Positions 14,560 through 22,250 of a stretch of 25,000 nucleotides of DNA are shown piece after piece. A model generated the notes under the pieces. That model made no database searches. It had not been told where the DNA came from and saw only the letters and a program-made list of their open reading frames with translations. Both the position numbers and the translations under genes were made by a program. The first letter of the stretch is position 1, and each line of letters begins with the position of its first letter. Origin of the DNA: a virus; the IMG/VR virus record IMGVR_UViG_3300002140_000267, positions 1 through 25,000 of that record; one strand, given 5' to 3'.

Positions 14560-15573
14560 ATGCTATCGCCTGACAACATAACTCAGATTCTGGCTTGGCA
14601 TCCGAATCCTCGTGGCCAAGATTGGTCTGGCACTATAACAAATCATTGCGATAGCCCGTTTACTGTTCTGACTGTAGACTTATCAGGTAATTGTTTTCTA
14701 TGCAAGTGCGAAGCGCATTTACCAATAAGCGTGGGCAATATATTAGACTTCGCTGACTTAAACGAAGTTTGGAATAACTCAACTGCAATTGAGCTACAGA
14801 AAACAATTACTGATCGCACATACAAATATTGCGCGGTCGAACTCTGCGGTATTTTAGATCAAGATCTAAAATCGTCCTCTTACTATTTGTCTATTAACAT
14901 AGATGAAAGTTGCAACTTAGCATGTCCGTCATGCCGGCGTGAACAGATATCTCATAGCAATGGTGAGGTGTTCGATCAGAAATCGGCCATGGTCTTACAC
15001 TTAGTTAATTTAATTAACCAATTTGACAAGCCGTTGCACTTAACTATGAGCGGAAACGGAGACCCATTGGCTAGTTTGATTATGCGTCCGCTAGTGCTTA
15101 ATTGGGAACCTAAAAGTAATCAAACAATTAAATTGCTTACCAATGGTTTACTAATTAAGAAACTGTTGCCCAACAGTCCGATACTTCATAACATAAGTGA
15201 ATTTCAAATTAGTGTGGATGCCGGAACTCAAGAAGTATACGAAGTAGTTAGACGTCCAGGCAAGTTTAGTATATTGCAAGATAACCTACAGTGGCTAGCA
15301 GATAACCGTCCTGCTCATTCTACTGTTAGACTAATGTTTTGCCTAAGTAAAAGCAATCATACCGATATACTAAACTTTGCTAACTTATGTAGTAAATTTG
15401 GATTTCTGGGAGAAATTACTAAAGTAGAAGACTGGGGCACGTTTGATAATTTCAGCGAACAGGATATTATGGCAACAACTGGGCCAGAATATACACTTGC
15501 ACTAGACCAACTGAGAATTGTAAGCACCATGTCGCACATTTCAATTGGGTCGTTTATAAAGAGGTTGTTATAA
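14560..15573 (+). CDS. Radical SAM enzyme with unusual N-terminal cysteine-rich region
   Basis: 337 residues from ATG 14560, seven bases after the clamp stop; an upstream in-frame TTG at 14515 would overlap the clamp gene and is less likely. The radical SAM core has the 4Fe-4S motif CNLACPSC (C118, C122, C125), MSGNGDPL (163-170) in place of the SAM-binding GGEP-type motif, and ISVDAGTQEVYE (217-228). Before the core, residues 30-96 hold six cysteines (30, 45, 48, 50, 91, 96) plus GNILDFADLNEVWNN, a layout like a SPASM/twitch auxiliary cluster domain, which normally follows the core. The substrate is unknown. It shares an operon with sulfotransferase and DpdA genes. Confidence 0.88.
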   Translation: MLSPDNITQILAWHPNPRGQDWSGTITNHCDSPFTVLTVDLSGNCFLCKCEAHLPISVGNILDFADLNEVWNNSTAIELQKTITDRTYKYCAVELCGILDQDLKSSSYYLSINIDESCNLACPSCRREQISHSNGEVFDQKSAMVLHLVNLINQFDKPLHLTMSGNGDPLASLIMRPLVLNWEPKSNQTIKLLTNGLLIKKLLPNSPILHNISEFQISVDAGTQEVYEVVRRPGKFSILQDNLQWLADNRPAHSTVRLMFCLSKSNHTDILNFANLCSKFGFLGEITKVEDWGTFDNFSEQDIMATTGPEYTLALDQLRIVSTMSHISIGSFIKRLL

Positions 15574-15575
15574 TT

Positions 15576-16403
15576 ATGCTAGATTTTAAAAGATATTCTA
15601 ATAATACTCGCGACATACTAGACAATTGTCGTAACAACATTATAGACGAGACCCGGCGAGTAGTCAGAAGACCAGAACGTCAATGGTTAATGAAAGGGCA
15701 CGATATTAATGAATGTTTTGTGGATCCAGGTCGTACTTGTACCTACGTTAACATCCCCAAAAATGCCAGCACTAGTGTAAAAAATGCATTAGGCGGAAGG
15801 CTTGGATGGCAAGTACATAACATTAACAATATAGGGTCGTTAGCTGAAAAACACCATTTAGTCTTATTAAGAGATCCAGCAACTAGGTGGATCAGTGGAA
15901 TCTGCGAATACTTAACCATGTATCACACTGATATTATTAGCAGGATAGGTGATACCAGATTTACACACGGTATGAATGGGCTGTATGGTCAGGAATTAGC
16001 ATTGTCTATAATTTTTGATCGTTTTGTGTTTGACGATCATACTGATAATCAAACAAGTTTCTTAAACGGGTACAATGTAGATCAATGCCATTTTATTTTT
16101 ATTGATAAGCACCTGGAAACTAATCTAAATACTTTTTTAAACATGTACGGCTTTCCAGAAGTTACACTAGAACACGAAAATGTTGCTAATCTAAATAGTG
16201 ATAGTAACGGCGACGGGGAAGGACGGGCACGAAGCAATTTAATGAAGGCTCAACTGCATGCAGTTATACTACACATGCTAGAAAACTCTATAATTTTAAA
16301 AGAACGGCTATTAGAGTACTTATGGGAAGATATTTCCTTTATGCAGTCTATACAATTCGCAAATCAACAAGTAGCATCAGAAGCATTATACAAATATGGA
16401 TAA
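15576..16403 (+). CDS. Sulfotransferase-like protein
   Basis: 275 residues. YVNIPKNASTSVKNAL (58-71) matches the 5'-phosphosulfate loop of PAPS-dependent sulfotransferases, and LVLLRDPATRWISG (95-108) matches the 3'-phosphate binding motif with its conserved Arg and Ser. The predicted reaction moves a sulfuryl group from PAPS to a hydroxyl or amine. The remaining helical part fits the sulfotransferase fold, and the C-terminus is less conserved. It starts two bases after the radical SAM stop and overlaps dpdA by 8 bases, so all three are made together. No signal peptide or anchor is seen, so the acceptor is probably cytoplasmic: DNA base, sugar or protein. Confidence 0.78.
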   Translation: MLDFKRYSNNTRDILDNCRNNIIDETRRVVRRPERQWLMKGHDINECFVDPGRTCTYVNIPKNASTSVKNALGGRLGWQVHNINNIGSLAEKHHLVLLRDPATRWISGICEYLTMYHTDIISRIGDTRFTHGMNGLYGQELALSIIFDRFVFDDHTDNQTSFLNGYNVDQCHFIFIDKHLETNLNTFLNMYGFPEVTLEHENVANLNSDSNGDGEGRARSNLMKAQLHAVILHMLENSIILKERLLEYLWEDISFMQSIQFANQQVASEALYKYG

Positions 16404-17931
16404 CTTAACAGAAAAACAAAAAGACTACGCAGTATTTTTGCCAGCCATCAGCGGGTTCTATGCTACATTCGTAGGCAAGCAACGTAACGAAGAATACGTA
16501 GACCCATCTAGATTTCCGCAAGGGTTAGTTGATATGGAACAAATGAATTGGCTTAATAGTCAAAAAGGGCTATTTCCATATCGGTGGAGTCTATATTCCG
16601 GCGGACATGCTAATCTAGATCTCAATAAAGAAGATTGGTCCGAGGACATGGTTCGTAATCGTGCAGAGGATACGTTTATGTTAGGCGACTCGGGCGGTTT
16701 CCAGATTGCCAAAGGCTTGTGGGAAGGCGATTGGAAGGCTAATTCAGGGTGCCCTAAAGCACAAAAGAAACGCAGTCAAATATTGACATGGTTAGATAAC
16801 ATTGCCGACTATGGCATGATTCTTGATATTCCAACTTGGGTTATACACGACAAAAACGCCAGTGACAAGTGTGGGATCAAAACATTGCAAGAAGCAGTTG
16901 ACGCCACCAAGTACAACAACGAATACTTTATGGCTAACCGCAAAGGTAAAAAGAATGGCGGTGCCAAGTACTTAAACGTGTTACAAGGCGACAATCATTC
17001 AAGTGCCGAAGCATGGTACCAGGAAATGAAATCATTTTGTGATCCTGCTGTATACCCAGACACGCACTTCGATGGTTGGTCAATGGGCGGTCAGAACATG
17101 TGTGATGTACACTTGGTACTCAAGCGTTTGGTTGCATTGCGCTACGATAATCTGTTGCAAGAAGGTGTTCATGACTGGATGCACTTCCTAGGAACAAGTA
17201 AGTTGGAATGGGCAGTACTACTCACCGTGATCCAAAGAGCAATACGCAAGTATGTAAATCCTGCGTTTACTATCTCTTTTGATTGTGCTAGCCCATTCCT
17301 TGCCACTGCAAACGGACAAGTGTATTTTGAAAATGCGTTCCCACAAGATGGTAAGTGGTCATATAGGATGGCTCCAAGTGCAGACGACAAGAAGTATGCA
17401 CTAGATACACGCAAGTGGGCAGACGGTGTTGTTGCTGATGGCATTTACCCACGTTGGGAAGACAGCCCTATTAGCGATATGTTAACAATGAAAGACATCT
17501 GTATCTACAAACCGGGTGTACTGAAAGCCGGAGTTGCTGATACTCTTGAAAATAGGTTAATTGAAGAAAACTACGACGTAATGCCAGACTTAAACAAGAA
17601 CGGTAAGTGGGGCAAAACTTCCTGGGATAGTTTTAGTTACGCATTGCTAATGGGCCATAATGTATGGATGCACTTAACCGCTGTGCAAGAAGCCAATCGA
17701 CGATTCGATGCAGGCGAGCATCCTGCAATGATGCGATACAGTAATGGCGACTTTGCATTTTTTGAAGATATTGTAGAAACTATCTTTGCCGCACCTACTA
17801 AAGAAGAAAGTCTAGCAATCATTGAACAATATGATGACTACTGGATGGACATTATTGGTACTCGCGGATTCAAAGGTAAGAAAACTAAAAACGCGAACAC
17901 TATGTTCAATTCACTTTTTGAGGAAGCATAA
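16396..17931 (+). CDS. dpdA: DpdA-like DNA 7-deazaguanine transglycosylase (TGT family)
   Basis: 511 residues with the tRNA-guanine transglycosylase barrel motifs in order: MLGDSGGFQ (95-103, general acid/base D98), LDIPTWV (143-149), NVLQGDN (194-200), DGWSMGGQN (226-234), HFLGTSKLEW (263-272) and ISFDCASP (293-300, nucleophile D296). A C-terminal GHNVWMHLTAVQEANRR helix matches the TGT helix that carries the zinc His. The CxCxxC of classical TGT is missing, leaving one Cys (DICIYKPG). Length and motif changes fit DpdA, the family that swaps guanine in DNA for a 7-deazaguanine base. folE and a QueD-like gene in the window support this. A tRNA substrate cannot be excluded. Confidence 0.85.
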   Translation: MDNLTEKQKDYAVFLPAISGFYATFVGKQRNEEYVDPSRFPQGLVDMEQMNWLNSQKGLFPYRWSLYSGGHANLDLNKEDWSEDMVRNRAEDTFMLGDSGGFQIAKGLWEGDWKANSGCPKAQKKRSQILTWLDNIADYGMILDIPTWVIHDKNASDKCGIKTLQEAVDATKYNNEYFMANRKGKKNGGAKYLNVLQGDNHSSAEAWYQEMKSFCDPAVYPDTHFDGWSMGGQNMCDVHLVLKRLVALRYDNLLQEGVHDWMHFLGTSKLEWAVLLTVIQRAIRKYVNPAFTISFDCASPFLATANGQVYFENAFPQDGKWSYRMAPSADDKKYALDTRKWADGVVADGIYPRWEDSPISDMLTMKDICIYKPGVLKAGVADTLENRLIEENYDVMPDLNKNGKWGKTSWDSFSYALLMGHNVWMHLTAVQEANRRFDAGEHPAMMRYSNGDFAFFEDIVETIFAAPTKEESLAIIEQYDDYWMDIIGTRGFKGKKTKNANTMFNSLFEEA

Positions 17932-17933
17932 CA

Positions 17934-18128
17934 ATGAATAATACCAAAACTACAGCACACTTAGAGAGCTTAAAGCAAGCACACAAAGTACTTAATGACG
18001 AAGTAGATCAACTCAACAAATCCCACATCCCAGAAGATATTGCAAGAGCTGGTGCGCTAAAGCAGAAAAAACTACAAGTTAAAAACGAAATTCGACGACT
18101 CGAATCGAACCTAGGACATAATGGTTAA
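17934..18128 (+). CDS. YdcH/DUF465-like small coiled-coil protein
   Basis: 64 residues, almost wholly helical. The pattern LKQAHKVLNDEVDQLNK followed by ALKQKKLQVKNEIRRLE matches the DUF465 (YdcH) family, whose hallmark is a helical hairpin ending in LKKxKLxLKDEI. Function of that family is not established. It starts two bases after dpdA and ends the operon; the next transcript has its own promoter 9 bases later. It might stabilise a partner protein, but nothing in the sequence shows which. Confidence 0.7.
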   Translation: MNNTKTTAHLESLKQAHKVLNDEVDQLNKSHIPEDIARAGALKQKKLQVKNEIRRLESNLGHNG

Positions 18129-18136
18129 TAACGTCA

Positions 18137-18165
18137 TTGACTACACTTATAAAATATAGTATACT
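18137..18165 (+). promoter_or_regulatory. Sigma-70-like early promoter for the QueD-like pair
   Basis: TTGACT (18137-18142), 17-bp spacer, TATACT (18160-18165): 10 of 12 bases match the consensus. It lies in the gap after the YdcH-like gene and about 37 bases before the TTG start of the next gene. Confidence 0.75.
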
Positions 18166-18201
18166 TACTGTATAGAACCATTTAAACATCAAGGCTTTAC
18201 A

Positions 18202-18759
18202 TTGACTAAAATTACTCGCGAAGATGCCGACTACATGATCGGCAGAGAAATCGAAAACACTCCTGCAAAAGGTAAGCAAACGCTGTTTCTTGCAAAATGG
18301 ATTAATCCTGTTACTATCAGCAAGATTCGACCGGAGTTTTGCACACATCTTTATTTTGGTGCTAATAAAAGTTTCCCTAAGGAGAAATTAAGTGCCGCGG
18401 AATGGAATAAGTGGGTTAATACTATTACGGTGTTTTTGCATCAAGGATTTCAGTGTACACTAGACATACCATTAAGTCAATATAACGACCTAATGGAAAC
18501 TTCATTAGTTAAACACCCAAACTTTATTATGATGTTAAGTATTGAGCTTCCATCTATTCAACAAGCAGGTTACAACGCTTGTTTAAAACTAGACGACGTC
18601 GGTGTCGGCGGAGTAAATGGTGGCGTGTGGGTTCACACGTTGCACGACTTGCGCACTAAGGAGTCGTACACTAGCTGGCACGACTACGGCAGAGATAAAA
18701 TGGCCAAACTTCAACCACGAACAACGAGCATACCAAATAATGACGCATCCAATAACTAA
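18202..18759 (+). CDS. Unknown phage protein paired with a QueD-like gene
   Basis: 185 residues. The start is TTG at 18202, with AAGG 10 bases upstream; the next in-frame ATG (residue 12) would remove the N-terminal helix. Visible features are an N-terminal acidic helix, FCTHLYFGANKSF, a central LHQGFQCTLDIPLSQY, a hydrophobic FIMMLSIELPSI strand, and a Gly-rich VGVGGVNGGVW before a polar tail. Three cysteines are scattered. No known catalytic motif stands out, and there is no membrane segment. It overlaps the QueD-like gene by 20 bases and shares its promoter, so a link to pterin or deazaguanine chemistry is possible but not shown. Confidence 0.75.
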   Translation: MTKITREDADYMIGREIENTPAKGKQTLFLAKWINPVTISKIRPEFCTHLYFGANKSFPKEKLSAAEWNKWVNTITVFLHQGFQCTLDIPLSQYNDLMETSLVKHPNFIMMLSIELPSIQQAGYNACLKLDDVGVGGVNGGVWVHTLHDLRTKESYTSWHDYGRDKMAKLQPRTTSIPNNDASNN

Positions 18760-19186
18760 TTCCGAACGAACTGCTATTGATCAATCAATCAACAAAGCAT
18801 CAAAAATGATCTGGGTTACCTTTCAAAAAGAAGGTGTACATATGTATCCAGGAGCAGACAGTGATCCAAAACTGGCAACAGGCGGCTGGGACGACGTTTC
18901 GTTCCTTGGTATTCCTCACCGCCATATCTTTCATTTCCGGGTGTGTATCGAAGTGTTCCACAACGATAGAGACATCGAATTCATCCAGTTCAAGCGATGG
19001 ATGGAAAGACTATATCAACAGCTCGACGGTGGTACTTCGGTGCTTAATTTGAATCACAAGTCCTGCGAAATGATTGCAGACGATTTGTATCGTAAAATTG
19101 CAACAAAGTATCCGGGCCGTGTTGTAAAAATTAGTGTAAGCGAAGACAACGAAAATGGTTGCGAAAATGTTTACGCGGTAGTATAA
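18740..19186 (+). CDS. QueD/PTPS-like protein (possible 6-carboxytetrahydropterin synthase)
   Basis: 148 residues from ATG 18740, inside the end of the previous gene. The order of segments follows the tunnelling-fold QueD/PTPS family: PHRHIFHFRVCIEV (for the HGHxYxxxVxV zinc strand), DIEFIQFKRWMERL (for the DFxxLK helix), LNHKSCEMIADDLYRKI (for the LDH/PTxEN helix) and VVKISVSEDNENGCENVY (for the VxVxET strand with its Glu). QueD makes 6-carboxytetrahydropterin from dihydroneopterin triphosphate, the product of FolE, which is also encoded here. The first zinc His and the usual catalytic Cys are not obvious, so it may be a divergent or altered enzyme. The family call is moderate. Confidence 0.5.
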   Translation: MTHPITNSERTAIDQSINKASKMIWVTFQKEGVHMYPGADSDPKLATGGWDDVSFLGIPHRHIFHFRVCIEVFHNDRDIEFIQFKRWMERLYQQLDGGTSVLNLNHKSCEMIADDLYRKIATKYPGRVVKISVSEDNENGCENVYAVV

Positions 19187-19191
19187 TAAAT

Positions 19192-19198
19192 CTAAATA
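19192..19198 (+). promoter_or_regulatory. Putative late promoter (CTAAATA)
   Basis: CTAAATA 37 bases before the ATG at 19236. It is followed by TTTGTATATTAA (19201-19212), the same 12 bases found after the late motif at 424-430. Confidence 0.5.
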
Positions 19199-19235
19199 AC
19201 TTTGTATATTAATCTCTGTAACAGGAAAATGATTT

Positions 19236-19496
19236 ATGAAACCCCAAGTTGCACAAATTTTTAAAGATCTCGAAGAATATCAAGAGTTCTGTGTTGAGTT
19301 TGGCCGTCCGTTTAGAGAAAAAGATCTGTATAACATGCGTAGCCCCCACTACCAAGATTATACCGCAATGAAAGAAGGTCGGCAAATTCGCAATCACTGG
19401 TTCCAACGTCCACCGTTTGATCCCGCCCGAAAAAAATCTGCTAATTTTAGATACGCTACTAAAAACCACAATAGCAACGTTAGGAAATCACAATAA
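19236..19496 (+). CDS. Small basic phage protein of unknown function
   Basis: 86 residues, rich in aromatic and charged residues. The first half contains IFKDLEEYQEFCVEFGRPFR and KDLYNMRSPHYQDY; the C-terminus is basic (ARKKSANFRY, then KNHNSNVRKSQ). There is no signal peptide, membrane segment or enzyme motif. I associate this sequence type with other marine T4-like phages but know of no function. It starts the late sugar cassette and its stop overlaps the glycosyltransferase ATG by one base. Confidence 0.75.
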   Translation: MKPQVAQIFKDLEEYQEFCVEFGRPFREKDLYNMRSPHYQDYTAMKEGRQIRNHWFQRPPFDPARKKSANFRYATKNHNSNVRKSQ

Positions 19497-20671
19497 TGAA
19501 AAAACTTTTTTATATGGGCCTTGAGCCGTACGAAGGTCGATACACTTTGCAACTACAAGAGTGGAGCGAGCGTGTGTTTAAGCAACGCGGAATCGACTAT
19601 GTTGTAGTGCCCGGAAGCACTATCGACAACACTAAGGCAATTAGTGTCGGTCAAGTATTAGATGCACACGGACGTAGCTACTTTGGTATGAGTCAGTTAA
19701 TGAATTTAGTGCAGATGATGCGAAGCGGCGAATGCGGCGGTGGCGATGTGGTATTCTTCGAGGATATGTTTCAACCGGGAATCGAATCTTTGCCGTACAT
19801 CATGTGCCAGATTCCCGAAGAACAACGCCCAACTATTTACTTGCGATGTCTAGCACAAGCAGTCGATCCCGACGACTTTGTTCACGTATGGGGTATGGGC
19901 AAGTGGATGAGTTTGTACGAGCAAATGTGCAACGAAATTCCTAATGTTAATATTCTTGCTACTAACGAAGAAATGGTAGCACATATGAAAATTGCAAACT
20001 GGACTGCTCCGATTTACAACATTAGCGGTCTGAGCTTTAGTAAAGAAGAAGTCCGAGGTCGGGTTGATAATAAGATTAAGCCGTGGGATCAACGTAGCGA
20101 TAGGGTTGTATTTGCCGCACGGTTTGATCAAGAAAAGCAACCAGACTTTTTTATGGATCTAATAGAACGATTCAAGCAAGCTCGTCCAGATGTTGAATTT
20201 GCAGTGCTAAGTGGTGGCCCGTTACGCAGTAATAATCAAAAGTACTTGGACCGTGCTTTAAAGATGGAAGCCGACGGTAAGTTAAAGATATATAAAGACT
20301 TGCAAAAAAATGATTACTATAATATCGTCAACGATAGTAAGGTGTTGTTTAACTGTGCATTACAAGACTGGGTGTCAAATACGGTAAGTGAAGCAGACAC
20401 CCTTGGCTGTAACGTGTTATATCCTGCGTACCGCAGTTTCCCGGAAACTTTTGCAAATGACGCAGAACGACTTTATATTCCATGGAGCCTGTCAGATGCA
20501 GAAACGAAACTAGAAAAGTTGTTGAGCGAGCCTCATGCCAACATAGGCAAAATTAGTAACTGGACCGATGGTACTATTAACCGTATGGTTGATATTATGC
20601 AAGGCAACGGCGAGCAGTGGAATCGTGCAGGTAATCGATATAGAGACTTTGTGTCAGAAGAGAAATACTAA
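19496..20671 (+). CDS. GT-B fold glycosyltransferase (family 4-like)
   Basis: 391 residues with two Rossmann-like halves. The C-terminal donor half is typical of GT4: DRVVFAARFDQEKQPDFFMD (the first strand and loop), VEFAVLSGGP, LKIYKDLQKNDYYNIVNDSK, and SNTVSEADTLGCNVLYP, which corresponds to the ExxxxG(x)P(V/L) donor-binding motif. The N-terminal half starts with a strand and carries a Gly-rich SGECGGGDVVFFEDMF. It should move a sugar from a nucleotide-sugar to an unknown acceptor. It is coupled to the small gene before it and lies three bases from the epimerase, which could supply its donor sugar. Confidence 0.82.
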   Translation: MKKLFYMGLEPYEGRYTLQLQEWSERVFKQRGIDYVVVPGSTIDNTKAISVGQVLDAHGRSYFGMSQLMNLVQMMRSGECGGGDVVFFEDMFQPGIESLPYIMCQIPEEQRPTIYLRCLAQAVDPDDFVHVWGMGKWMSLYEQMCNEIPNVNILATNEEMVAHMKIANWTAPIYNISGLSFSKEEVRGRVDNKIKPWDQRSDRVVFAARFDQEKQPDFFMDLIERFKQARPDVEFAVLSGGPLRSNNQKYLDRALKMEADGKLKIYKDLQKNDYYNIVNDSKVLFNCALQDWVSNTVSEADTLGCNVLYPAYRSFPETFANDAERLYIPWSLSDAETKLEKLLSEPHANIGKISNWTDGTINRMVDIMQGNGEQWNRAGNRYRDFVSEEKY

Positions 20672-20673
20672 TT

Positions 20674-21660
20674 ATGAACGTACTAATCACCGGAAGCAAC
20701 GGCTACATTGGTAGCAATATTGCTAAAGCATTTAATAGCATTAGTTGGAAAGTGTATGGCATCGACCGCGAAACTACTAACACCAATGCAAGGCAATACC
20801 ATGATGAGATATTGAAGGCAGACTACGGTGATTATACATTAGTGTCCAAATACATAGCACAGGTAAAACCAGATGTTGTTGTGCATTGTGCGGGTACTAG
20901 TTTAGTAGGTCCGAGTGTCATGAATCCCGACGAATACTATACTAATAATGTACGTGGAACCATCAACTTCTTACGTGCTATCGTTGAGCAATGTAAAGGG
21001 CAACTGCCGACATTTATGTTTAGTAGTAGCGCAAGTGTATACGGAAATCCTAAAGTAACTCCTATTACAGAAGACTCGCCTATTAACCCAATGAGTCCAT
21101 ATGGATCAACTAAGGCTATAATTGAACGCATTTTGCAAGACTATTATAGTGCATACGGATTGAATAGTATTAGCTTTAGGTATTTTAATGCGGCAGGCGC
21201 TAGTAAGGATTTAGGACAAGCGCATGGTGCTACCCATATCATTGCTAGAATCCTAGAATCAAAAATAAAAGACAGTGTCTTCACATTAAACGGCAACGAT
21301 TACAATACGCCGGACGGGACTTGTATTCGCGACTACATTAGCGTCAACGATATTGCTAGTGCATACTTACTTGCCACTACTAAGTATAGTGCAAATGGTG
21401 CAGAGGCGTTTAACTTAGGTACTAATACCGGTATTAGTAATCAACAAATCATTGATTATGTAGTTAACAACATTGGGCCAGTTAACATCAAAGCCGGCCC
21501 ACGTAGAGAAGGCGACCCCGACTTACTAATTGCAGACAGTAGCAAAGCAATGAAAATGTTAGGTTGGATGCCAATGCACAGCTCAGTTGATCAAATTGTT
21601 TCAAGTGCGTGGGATTGGTATAACATCTCTGCAGAAGAATCTGTACAAAATGGCATTTGA
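20674..21660 (+). CDS. galE: UDP-glucose 4-epimerase-like SDR enzyme (GalE-like)
   Basis: 328 residues, close to GalE size. NVLITGSNGYIGSNIAKAF (2-20) holds the GxxGxxG NAD-binding loop. VVHCAGTSLVGPS follows. MFSSSASVYGNP gives the catalytic Ser region, and SPYGSTKAIIERIL gives the YxxxK pair. RYFNAAGAS and the downstream DGTCIRDYISVNDIASAYL are highly typical of GalE rather than dehydratases. It interconverts UDP-glucose and UDP-galactose or related sugars. The stop overlaps the DegT-like gene by 11 bases. With the glycosyltransferase it suggests the phage makes a particular sugar for a virion or host glycan. Confidence 0.88.
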   Translation: MNVLITGSNGYIGSNIAKAFNSISWKVYGIDRETTNTNARQYHDEILKADYGDYTLVSKYIAQVKPDVVVHCAGTSLVGPSVMNPDEYYTNNVRGTINFLRAIVEQCKGQLPTFMFSSSASVYGNPKVTPITEDSPINPMSPYGSTKAIIERILQDYYSAYGLNSISFRYFNAAGASKDLGQAHGATHIIARILESKIKDSVFTLNGNDYNTPDGTCIRDYISVNDIASAYLLATTKYSANGAEAFNLGTNTGISNQQIIDYVVNNIGPVNIKAGPRREGDPDLLIADSSKAMKMLGWMPMHSSVDQIVSSAWDWYNISAEESVQNGI

Positions 21661-22234
21661 ATTAATTAAAGCGTTTGAAGACACTCTCGCAAAGCATACT
21701 GGTGCTCCGTATGCAATTATGACTGATTGTTGCACTAATGCACTAGAGTTGTGTTTGCGCTACGACGGAGTTAGTATGACTAGTTATTCTAAGTATACCT
21801 ACCTTAGCATACACCAACTAATGCATCGTCTAGGCATTGTATACGAGTTAACTGACGACGAATGGGTCGGTGAATATCAATTTAACAATACCAGGATATG
21901 GGATAGTGCTAGGCTACTTGCACCTAACATGTATCGTGCCGGGACCCTACAATGTTTAAGTTTTGGATTCGGTAAGCCCCTTGAGCTTGGTTGGGGTGGC
22001 GCTATACTAACCGACGACGAACAGTTTTATAGTACTGTTATTAAGCAACGGTATGACGGAAGAGATTTATCAGTTAATCCCTGGCAGAATCATCCTATCC
22101 CTAAAATTGCGTACCACATGCGGCCCACACCTGAACTAGCTAAGTTGGGTCTAGATAAACTACCCTATGTGAATCCTATTCCTGAATATAAAACATACCC
22201 AAATGGGAAAGAACTTATTTGGATTGATAGCTGA
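21650..22234 (+). CDS. Half-length DegT/DnrJ/EryC1-like aminotransferase
   Basis: 194 residues from ATG 21650, whereas family members have about 370-400. The PLP core order is kept: APYAIMTDCCTNALELCLRY (19-38, for the phosphate-binding SGTAALxLAL), TRIWDSARLL (81-90, with the Asp that holds the pyridine nitrogen), LSFGFGKPLELGWGGAILTD (103-122, with candidate PLP lysine K109) and HMRPTPELAKLGLDKL (156-171, for the NxRMxxxxAAxGLxQL helix). The C-terminal domain is essentially absent and the middle is shortened. It could be a compact sugar aminotransferase or a PLP-binding relic. It follows galE, so an amino-sugar pathway is plausible. Confidence 0.75.
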   Translation: MAFELIKAFEDTLAKHTGAPYAIMTDCCTNALELCLRYDGVSMTSYSKYTYLSIHQLMHRLGIVYELTDDEWVGEYQFNNTRIWDSARLLAPNMYRAGTLQCLSFGFGKPLELGWGGAILTDDEQFYSTVIKQRYDGRDLSVNPWQNHPIPKIAYHMRPTPELAKLGLDKLPYVNPIPEYKTYPNGKELIWIDS

Positions 22235-22240
22235 TGCTGT

Positions 22241-22247
22241 CTAAATA
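22241..22247 (+). promoter_or_regulatory. Possible late promoter (CTAAATA) upstream of folE
   Basis: CTAAATA lies 7 bases after the DegT-like stop and only 3 bases before a consensus -35 box. It is 73 bases from the folE ATG, farther than other late motifs, so it may be chance or a second late start. Confidence 0.3.
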
Positions 22248-22250
22248 GAA

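Noticed and set aside
14560-15573. Identification of the radical SAM protein as QueE
   Set aside because: QueE is shorter, has no long N-terminal cysteine-rich region and carries different flanking motifs. This protein fits a SPASM-like group better.
18617-18739. N-terminal extension of the QueD-like gene from 18617
   Set aside because: It runs inside the coding region of the previous gene, in another frame, and adds a Cys/Thr-rich stretch unlike the rest. The ATG at 18740 is preferred.
21587-21649. Earlier start of the DegT-like gene at 21587
   Set aside because: It would overlap galE by 74 bases. ATG at 21650 gives an N-terminus that fits the family pattern.
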